A DNA stretch of 52,805 bases. It comes from Streptantibioticus rubrisoli (lineage in GTDB: Bacteria; Actinomycetota; Actinomycetes; Streptomycetales; Streptomycetaceae). Within the stretch, counting starts at the first letter, position 1. Every line of letters begins with the position of its first letter. Where the stretch lies: NCBI RefSeq assembly GCF_024436055.1, contig NZ_JANFNH010000051.1, positions 1 through 52,805 of the forward strand, given 5' to 3'. The notes below the pieces were generated by a model. The model had not been told where the DNA came from. It made no database searches and saw nothing but the letters and a program-made list of their open reading frames with translations. Positions 7,767 to 13,587 of the stretch are shown here, in pieces. A program made the position numbers and the translations under genes.

Positions 7767-8423
7767 GTGAAGGACGTAACAGAGTTGATCAAGGCCCTCA
7801 CCGGATTAGCCTGGCCGCTAATGGCAGGCGTGGTGATCTGGCGACTCTTTCCCATGGTTAAAGAAATCGCTCGATCCAGGGGATTTACAATCAAGGTCGG
7901 CGAGGCCGAGGTTACAGTTCAAGAATATTCAGAGAAGCTTATCCAGGCTACGGCTGACATTCAAGGTAGGCTCGCATCCGTAAGTGCAGCACAAGCAGAG
8001 CCTGGCGGATCGCGGCAGCCTCAAGCGCGGACGCTGGAGAGGGCTCTCTGGGTTGACGACTATCCGGAGAACAACGTCACAGAGGTAGCCCAATTGCGAG
8101 CACTCGGCGTTGAGGTCAGGCTGGCTACGGCTACCGACGAGGGCCTTCGAATCCTTTCCCGTGCAGCCCCTGAATTCGACGTCGTAATTTCAGACATGGG
8201 CCGAAAAGAGTCAGGGCGCAATAACGGTGATGCCGGGCTTGATCTAATCCGAGAAATTCGCGCCCGAGGTGAGGCAATTCCCATCTTCATCTATGCGGGT
8301 CCACGTACAACTTCTCGGCGGAGGGAAATCCTTGAAGCTGGCGGAGATGGTGTAACCGCCTCTCCGACAGAGCTGTTCGAGTTGCTGCGCGGCGTCGGGG
8401 AGTTCCCGGCCCAGCAGAGCTGA
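7767..8423 (+). CDS. Membrane-anchored receiver-domain protein
   Basis: A 218-residue protein with one predicted membrane helix (about residues 10-26, ending VVIWRLF), then a charged, probably helical linker. From about residue 92 there is a CheY-like receiver fold: ALWVDDYPENN for the acidic pocket, FDVVISDMG for the phospho-acceptor strand, and IPIFIYAG for the switch strand. No DNA-binding output domain is attached. The GTG start at 7767 has GAGGG 6 bases upstream. Codon use is clearly less GC-biased than in glnA2, which suggests transfer. Similar stand-alone receiver-like domains occur, as I recall, with accessory conflict or signalling genes in actinobacteria. The role here is unknown. 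Confidence 0.75.
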   Translation: MKDVTELIKALTGLAWPLMAGVVIWRLFPMVKEIARSRGFTIKVGEAEVTVQEYSEKLIQATADIQGRLASVSAAQAEPGGSRQPQARTLERALWVDDYPENNVTEVAQLRALGVEVRLATATDEGLRILSRAAPEFDVVISDMGRKESGRNNGDAGLDLIREIRARGEAIPIFIYAGPRTTSRRREILEAGGDGVTASPTELFELLRGVGEFPAQQS

Positions 8424-8875
8424 TCAATCAGGTACGCCGCGCGTGCTGGTGGCCGGTGAGGCGTGCATCGCCCCTTCGGGCCGATACCGGCAATGCCGCG
8501 CCTGGCTGGCACCCGCGCCGTGACAGCACGGTGTGCCTGTGCACCGCCGTACCCGCGCTGTGGCGCCGCCGTTTGGCGCTTCGCGCCGCGCGGAGACAGA
8601 GCGGGGGCTCCTCCGGACCCCGCCCCGCTTACAGGGCCTTCGTGGTTGCTGACTTGCCCGGCCACGGCAGTCCACGAAGGCCCCAGCCCCTACGTGCGGA
8701 GGCAAGTGGCTGACATCCACGGGTGACATCAACGAGGGCGGACGTAGGCGCATCCCGGCGGTTCACCACGGAACCGCCAACGCCAGCCAACCACCGGCGC
8801 GCAGGGCAGCAGCGGCCACCGGATCGAACTTGTAAAGTGGGGGTCAGCCTCCCTGTCGACCGTTATGGTGCGATC
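8424..8875. other. Non-coding gap with an inverted repeat
   Basis: No frame here shows believable codon use plus a ribosome site. The one structured element is a perfect 12 bp inverted repeat (GGGCCTTCGTGG at 8634-8645 and its complement at 8672-8683) with a 26-base spacer, possibly a weak terminator for the receiver gene. Confidence 0.5.
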
Positions 8876-9136
8876 ATGACGCGACCGCCAGAGCATCCAG
8901 CGAACAGAGTCGACAGCAGGGAGGCTCTGGTGGAGCACATCCTTAGCCTGCGTGCAGATCTGCTTGAGCGAGGCGACAAGTGGGAGAACCCCACCCTGGA
9001 GCGCTACCTGGAGGCACTAGCGTCGTGGCTCGCGGTCTCGCCTAACTGGTACCGAAACTTCGGCCAGGAGATGCCAACCGGCGGCGACTGGACCCTCTTC
9101 GCTCGCGCGCTGAGCGCGGCGGTCGTGTACGAGTGA
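8876..9136 (+). CDS. DUF7660-like small protein
   Basis: An 86-residue acidic protein of unknown function. The pattern WENPTLERYLEALASWL, followed by WYRNFGQEMPTGGDWTLFARAL, matches the short DUF7660 family as I remember it (a conserved W-N-x-L-x-x-Y-L-x-A-x-x-x-W core). Members occur scattered in accessory DNA of actinobacteria and other bacteria. ATG at 8876 is the most natural start, although the frame is open back to 8723 and no clear Shine-Dalgarno is seen. It sits alone on the plus strand between the receiver gene and the convergent DUF488 cassette. Confidence 0.55.
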   Translation: MTRPPEHPANRVDSREALVEHILSLRADLLERGDKWENPTLERYLEALASWLAVSPNWYRNFGQEMPTGGDWTLFARALSAAVVYE

Positions 9137-9344
9137 CGACTAGAGGCGCGGACGAGGTGGGGATGGAGGGGCGTGCTAGATCCGTGCCAGAAGGGGCGGT
9201 CAACCACGGTCAGTGAGGGCGCATCACGGGGCAGGCGTTGCCTCATCGGCCACAAGGTTCGGCGCCCTTGATGCCCAGCGAAGTCGTCCCGCAACCGACC
9301 GCCAGGCTTACAAAGCAGACCTCAGCATCTCTATGCGGCTGGTG

Positions 9345-10157
9345 TCAGAAGAGGCTTGTCTGCACCGGTTCCGTCAACACCTCCGCAGGCGGATAGAAGA
9401 GCCCAAGCAGCATGAACGTCTTGGGGTGGGCCGCGATGTTGCCGACGAAGAAGTGGACGGCCCGTTTCGCGTCGAGCATGGTGCCGAACCAGCGTTCGCG
9501 GAGCTTGGCTTGGAGCTGTGTGGCGGGGTAGCGGCGTTCGAAGTTGCGGTAGGACTGACCGGCCTCCCAGTCCTTCAACGCCATGTCGTGTCCCGTGCAC
9601 TCCTTGTCCGAGCAGCGGAATCGGTACCGGAACTCGTATGGCACCCACTCCAGGGGAGCGCGGTCCTGGTCAATGACGTCCACTTGGTTGGCGATGCCGA
9701 TCTGAGCATCGGTCCACGGGTCAGCGGGCTTGAGCCGGAAGTCGCTGATCTCTGCGGGGCGGAAGACGCCCAAGGACGTGCCGTTACGCTCCTGAGCTCT
9801 CTTGATGGCGCACAGAGAAGGGTCGATGAGCGGCTGTATGTGCTCCAGTCGGCGCCTCCAGCCGTCCGAAGAGGGTAAGTGGTCCACGACCTTGAGAGTG
9901 TTCAGGTTCGGGCGCAGACTCTCCGGCCGTCGGTCCGCGTCGTGTCGACGTACGTCGACCTCTATGACCGCGTACTTCTTGAACTGACTGTCGTGCTCCA
10001 TGAGGCGGTACGGCACCGGGAAGATCCGGACGTGCTGCGGGGCGTCCTGGTCGAGGCGGACGCCAGCCACGCAGCTAGTTTCTCTGTACTTCTTCGAGAG
10101 CTCGGGATAGGTCTTCACCGTGATCAGGATCCGTGCCCGCTGCCATGGCTGAGTCAT
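9345..10157 (-). CDS. Unnamed conserved protein with CxxxxCxGH and DWE motifs; partner of HTH-DUF488
   Basis: A 270-residue cytoplasmic protein that I cannot name. The N-terminal half has ARILITVKTYPELSKKY, then a beta-rich stretch (VRIFPVPYRLM, YAVIEVDVRR, DRRPESLRP). The C-terminal part holds a striking cluster: C182-SDKE-C187-TGH190 and D196-W-E198, then FFVGNIAAHPKTFMLLGLFY near 236-255. The Cys/His/acid set could bind zinc or form a nuclease-like site; this is inference. I chose ATG at 10157, just before the conserved strand, over the in-frame extension to 10319. It lies 92 bp downstream of the HTH-DUF488 gene on the same strand, so the two probably form one operon. Function unknown. Confidence 0.75.
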   Translation of the reverse strand: MTQPWQRARILITVKTYPELSKKYRETSCVAGVRLDQDAPQHVRIFPVPYRLMEHDSQFKKYAVIEVDVRRHDADRRPESLRPNLNTLKVVDHLPSSDGWRRRLEHIQPLIDPSLCAIKRAQERNGTSLGVFRPAEISDFRLKPADPWTDAQIGIANQVDVIDQDRAPLEWVPYEFRYRFRCSDKECTGHDMALKDWEAGQSYRNFERRYPATQLQAKLRERWFGTMLDAKRAVHFFVGNIAAHPKTFMLLGLFYPPAEVLTEPVQTSLF

Positions 10158-10249
10158 GCCTGCCCTCCCCGTGCGCCCCCAAGTCTGAGGACTGATTGCA
10201 CGGCAGGCATAGAAAGCAGCGCAAGGGCGCATCAGCGGCGCGGAGTTGC

Positions 10250-10936
10250 TCAGGGCAAGTTGGCCACCGGCACGTCGGCGCGTTCCCGCACGGCTTCCAA
10301 TACGACCTGACGGTGACAACGGTCTTCGTCCTGCTCGAAACAGAGCACCGCGACCCGTGAACGCTGGGCGAGCTCGACGAGCTCGTCCAGTTGCGTGTTG
10401 GCCTCAGCGGACTGAAGGACGCGTCGGAAGCCGGACCGTCCCTCGGCGAGGCGCCCCTCCCAAAACGGCGCGCGGTTGTCCTTGGGGTTACCGAGCTCGC
10501 GCAGGTGGCGATACGCGATGCCGACATCGGCCAGGGCGACGCTGAGTCGCGTCTTGCTGAACCCCGGCTTCCTGCTGATGGGAGTGAGGCGGACATCGAC
10601 GACCGCTTGGACTTCTGCCTCCACCAGGGCGGCAACGAAGGACTCGATCGTCCTGCCCTCGTATCCGGTTGACCACAGGCCAGGAAGCATCCGCGTTGCC
10701 GCGTACAGCTCGTCGAGGGTTGTGCCGAGAGCTTCGGCTAGTGCACCGACGGTGAAGAAGCCGGGCTGTACCGGTCCCTCGCTCTCCAGTCGGACAAGTG
10801 TCCGTGTGTGGATGTTGGCTTCCTTGGCCAGGCGTTCTCGCGTCCAGCCGCGTTCTTCCCGAAGTGCTCGAATCCGCCGGGCGAGAAGCTGTGCTCTGGC
10901 CTGCTCGGTAGGGTCTGCTGGAGGTCGACCTGCCAT
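10250..10936 (-). CDS. HTH (XRE)-DUF488 fusion protein
   Basis: A 228-residue fusion. Residues about 15-75 form a Cro/CI-type helix-turn-helix (RIRALREERGWTRERLAKEA). Residues 88-225 are a DUF488 domain with its hallmark points: STGYEGRTIESF, VVDVRLTPISRKPGFSK, an R-x-L-G-N segment and the terminal VLCFEQDEDRCHRQV, where CHR is near-invariant in the family. DUF488 has no settled biochemical role. I start at ATG 10936, which has AGGA 8 bases upstream. The other candidate at 10957 lies inside the palindrome 10949-10970, which fits better as an operator. The HTH suggests autoregulation of this two-gene cassette. Confidence 0.85.
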   Translation of the reverse strand: MAGRPPADPTEQARAQLLARRIRALREERGWTRERLAKEANIHTRTLVRLESEGPVQPGFFTVGALAEALGTTLDELYAATRMLPGLWSTGYEGRTIESFVAALVEAEVQAVVDVRLTPISRKPGFSKTRLSVALADVGIAYRHLRELGNPKDNRAPFWEGRLAEGRSGFRRVLQSAEANTQLDELVELAQRSRVAVLCFEQDEDRCHRQVVLEAVRERADVPVANLP

Positions 10937-10948
10937 GGGCTTGATCCT

Positions 10949-10970
10949 AACTTCCATTTAAATGGAAGTT
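10949..10970. promoter_or_regulatory. AT-rich perfect palindrome, candidate operator of the DUF488 cassette
   Basis: The half-site AACTTCCATTT is followed directly by its exact reverse complement, giving a 22 bp uninterrupted palindrome in DNA otherwise over 65% GC. Its near edge is 12 bp upstream of the chosen HTH-DUF488 start, a natural place for self-repression. Confidence 0.65.
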
Positions 10971-11074
10971 CCAGTGCGTGAGCTTGCGGCGGCGGAAGTG
11001 GCGATCTCTGTGCCCTCTGGACCGGCTGCGGGCCAAGGCACCGTCGTGCTGGCCCGGCGAGTCTGACAGGCCTC

Positions 11075-12178
11075 TTACAGGCGGCGCAGAACCTGTGCCT
11101 CCACCCGCTCGACGAGCGTACGCCCGTATGCGTGCACGAGGGAGAGATGGAAGAGGGACGGTGCCAACGGTGCCCAGCGGTGGATGCGGTTGGTCCGCAG
11201 CATGTACTTGACCACCGTTGCTGGCCGGAAGGGAACGTAGTCGATGGTGTGGTGCTCCCAGCGATCGGCGACACCCCGGCTCATTCGGGCTTGAAGGCCC
11301 GCGCTCGAGAGGTCCTTCAGCCTGGCGTGGAAGTGACCGCTCCAGTGGCGTTTGTCCACGTCCAGGACGAAGGCCAGGAGATCGAGGGAGTATTCGTGGG
11401 GCTCCAGGGACAGTTCCTCCCGCATCCCGCGACGGGCCACCGCGTGCAGGTCAGGTGCGCTCCTGCCCGAAGAGTCGATGTGCCTCGAAAGACCCTCGTT
11501 CATGGAGGAGTTCCAGACACCCGGTGCCATGCGCACCTGGTTGCTGCGCTGGCTCACGACGAGCATGTCGTCTGCGGTGACCACAGCGACGTTGACGGCG
11601 AGGCTGCACTGGAGGAAAGACGGAGCCGCCAGGGGGTCATCGGGATCGAGATAGCGGGTCCGGGGCGTGGTGCCGTCGGAGAGCCTGCGGTCCAGTTGCT
11701 GAGCGGCGAGGAACGTGTAGTAGTCAGTAGGGCGCAGCCTCAGATGGATCTCGGGCGTCTCGTCGAGAGGGGTACGGGAGATGTCGAATGACTCGACGGC
11801 GTAGCGCGGGCCGTTCCACAGCGGCGTGCGCCCCTCCGCCCGCAGTCGCTCGCCCTCTTCGACGATTTCGTCCCGCCAGTCGGCCATGTCCGGTGGCAGA
11901 ACTGCCTCATCGTCGAGCACCTGGATGTCGATGGCTTCTGGAGGCAGCGGAGACGTCCCGTCGCCCTCGACGATCAGTGCGGAAGTCCGCAGAGGCCCTA
12001 GAGAGAACGTCTGCCAGGCGGGCCCCGACTCCTCCTGCCGCCGCATGGTGCGAATCGCGGTCGTGGAGCGCTTTCGCAGCCGGTACCAGGCGTCCTGCAG
12101 CGGCTGCTGGAACAGCACGGCGCAGACCATGCCGAGCACGGCGCCCACCACTCCGTTGGCAATATCGATTCCGTCCAT
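11075..12178 (-). CDS. Membrane-anchored Nudix-like protein
   Basis: A 367-residue protein with an N-terminal membrane helix (about residues 6-24, VGAVLGMVCAVLF), a poorly characterised middle part (30-185) and a C-terminal Nudix-like domain. The domain opens at CSLAVNVAVVTADDMLVV (191-208). Its box is divergent: G220 and E228 in PGVWNSSMNEG are followed by an insert of about 20 residues before RRGMREELSLE (249-259), where R..REEL matches the metal-binding end of the Nudix helix. The substrate cannot be read. The next gene on the same strand (HTH-DUF488) starts about 140 bp downstream, but the palindrome between them suggests separate control. Membrane-tethered nucleotide hydrolases have been seen in anti-phage contexts; any such role here is speculation. 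Confidence 0.7.
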   Translation of the reverse strand: MDGIDIANGVVGAVLGMVCAVLFQQPLQDAWYRLRKRSTTAIRTMRRQEESGPAWQTFSLGPLRTSALIVEGDGTSPLPPEAIDIQVLDDEAVLPPDMADWRDEIVEEGERLRAEGRTPLWNGPRYAVESFDISRTPLDETPEIHLRLRPTDYYTFLAAQQLDRRLSDGTTPRTRYLDPDDPLAAPSFLQCSLAVNVAVVTADDMLVVSQRSNQVRMAPGVWNSSMNEGLSRHIDSSGRSAPDLHAVARRGMREELSLEPHEYSLDLLAFVLDVDKRHWSGHFHARLKDLSSAGLQARMSRGVADRWEHHTIDYVPFRPATVVKYMLRTNRIHRWAPLAPSLFHLSLVHAYGRTLVERVEAQVLRRL

Positions 12179-12440
12179 GCCAGAGACAGTAAGAACCTTG
12201 CCGCTGCCGGGTGCCGTCGTGCCTCATCCGTTACCCGGTGGTCCGGCCAACCGGTCGAGACTCTTGGGGGAGGTCGGTCGGCACACATCAATGCTGCGGT
12301 GCGTAGCGGATCCCACCACGGACCGGCTGTGCTGCCGTCCTGTGCGAGAGAGGAGCCCAGTGCTGACATACGCGATCTGCTGGCGGCGGAGAACATTGCG
12401 TTGGTAACGCAAACGGAGAGTGGGTTCGCGGGCTTCCCGC

Positions 12441-12465
12441 CCCCGCGGTAGCGCCTACCGCGGGG
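12441..12465 (-). terminator. Hairpin after the secreted phosphoesterase
   Basis: An 11 bp perfect stem (CCCCGCGGTAG and its complement) with a 3-base loop, 13 bp past the phosphoesterase stop. The preceding 12179-12440 holds no credible gene. Confidence 0.7.
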
Positions 12466-12477
12466 ACCGGGTTGGCC

Positions 12478-13353
12478 CTACTGCCAGATCCCCGTGATGT
12501 CCGTCGCGGACGACGCGTTGCCCGCGTACGGCAGGCCCTCCATGTCCTCGATCGTGCGGAGCAGGTCGTAGTGGCTGTACGTCGTGGAGGACGTGCTGCC
12601 GGGGGACACCGGCTGGCCGTACAGGACGGTGGGGATGTTGTTGGTGTCGGTGCCCTCGTCCTCGTCGAAGGTGATGGCGAGGACGCTGTTGTGGGTCTGC
12701 GCCCAACTCGCGTACGCGCCCAGGTTGTTCTGCAACCAGGTGTCGCCGGTCTGGACGTCGCAGTCGTGCATGTCGTCGCACAGGTTCGGGACCACGAACG
12801 ACACCCGCGGCAACTGCGTGTAGTCCGTGGGGAACTGGTCGAAGGTGTAGGCCGTCGACGTCGGGACGTTGCCGAAGCCGAACCACGGGTTGTGCTTCTG
12901 GGCGTACTCGCCGCTGCGGCAGACCGTGTCGCCCTGGCTGGGCAGCGACTCGTTGTAGCTGGCCCAGCTCTTGCCCGCGGCGATCAGCTCGGAGCCGAGG
13001 TTGTCCGCGGAGATGGAGCCGGGGTCGACGCAGGAGTCGTCGGTGATGCCCTGGGTGTCGCCGGAGAACAGCGCGTAGTAGTTGGGCTGGCTGGGATGGG
13101 TCTCGGCGTGCATGTCGGTCAGGTTCGCGCCGCCGCTCACCAGCGAGTTGATGTACGGGGCGTTGGAGCTGCCGATGACCTGGTCGTACCCGTGGTTCTC
13201 CAGCATCACCACGACGACGTGGTCGGGGGTGGGCACGCCGTTCGCCGCGTGCGCCGGGGTGGCGCCCATGCCCGCCCAGGCCGCGGCCAGTGCCGCGGCG
13301 GACGCGAGGGCGGTGAGGGCACGGCGGGACGTACGAGGATTGGTGCTGGGCAC
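12478..13353 (-). CDS. Secreted phosphoesterase (PF04185-type, acid phosphatase/phospholipase C-like)
   Basis: A 291-residue exported protein of the alkaline-phosphatase superfamily branch that includes AcpA and bacterial phospholipase C. A signal peptide with a twin-Arg pair (TSRRALTALASAAALAAAW), ending near AHA-A, suggests Tat or Sec export. Mature motifs include HVVVVMLENHGYDQVIG (metal and Asn site), ETHPSQPNYYALFSGDTQG, and a late FDEDEG acidic cluster with downstream YSHYDLLRTIEDM, which carries the conserved His. Together these form the expected metal-binding arrangement. The likely role is to release phosphate from extracellular phosphoesters; the substrate is not readable. It is divergent from glnE. 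Confidence 0.88.
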   Translation of the reverse strand: MPSTNPRTSRRALTALASAAALAAAWAGMGATPAHAANGVPTPDHVVVVMLENHGYDQVIGSSNAPYINSLVSGGANLTDMHAETHPSQPNYYALFSGDTQGITDDSCVDPGSISADNLGSELIAAGKSWASYNESLPSQGDTVCRSGEYAQKHNPWFGFGNVPTSTAYTFDQFPTDYTQLPRVSFVVPNLCDDMHDCDVQTGDTWLQNNLGAYASWAQTHNSVLAITFDEDEGTDTNNIPTVLYGQPVSPGSTSSTTYSHYDLLRTIEDMEGLPYAGNASSATDITGIWQ

Positions 13354-13587
13354 TGCTGGCCTCCGTGTCTGTGGGGAAGTACCGGGGCTGTGCGTGCGGA
13401 GCTCCGCCAGACTAGGAGCGGTGCCACCGTCCGGTCTGTGCTCGGACTGTGAAGATCTGGGGAACGCTATGGGTACGGCGGAGGCGGACGACCGACGACT
13501 GCTACGTACCAGCCGGCGCCCGCGCCGGATACGCTCGGCGGCGAGCGATCACGGCACCGCGTCCGGAGCCACCAGGAGGTAAGGCCC

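Noticed and set aside
8456-8726. Small overlapping plus-strand frames of 85-87 codons
   Set aside because: No ribosome site, Arg/Pro/Ala shadow composition and no recognisable sequence.
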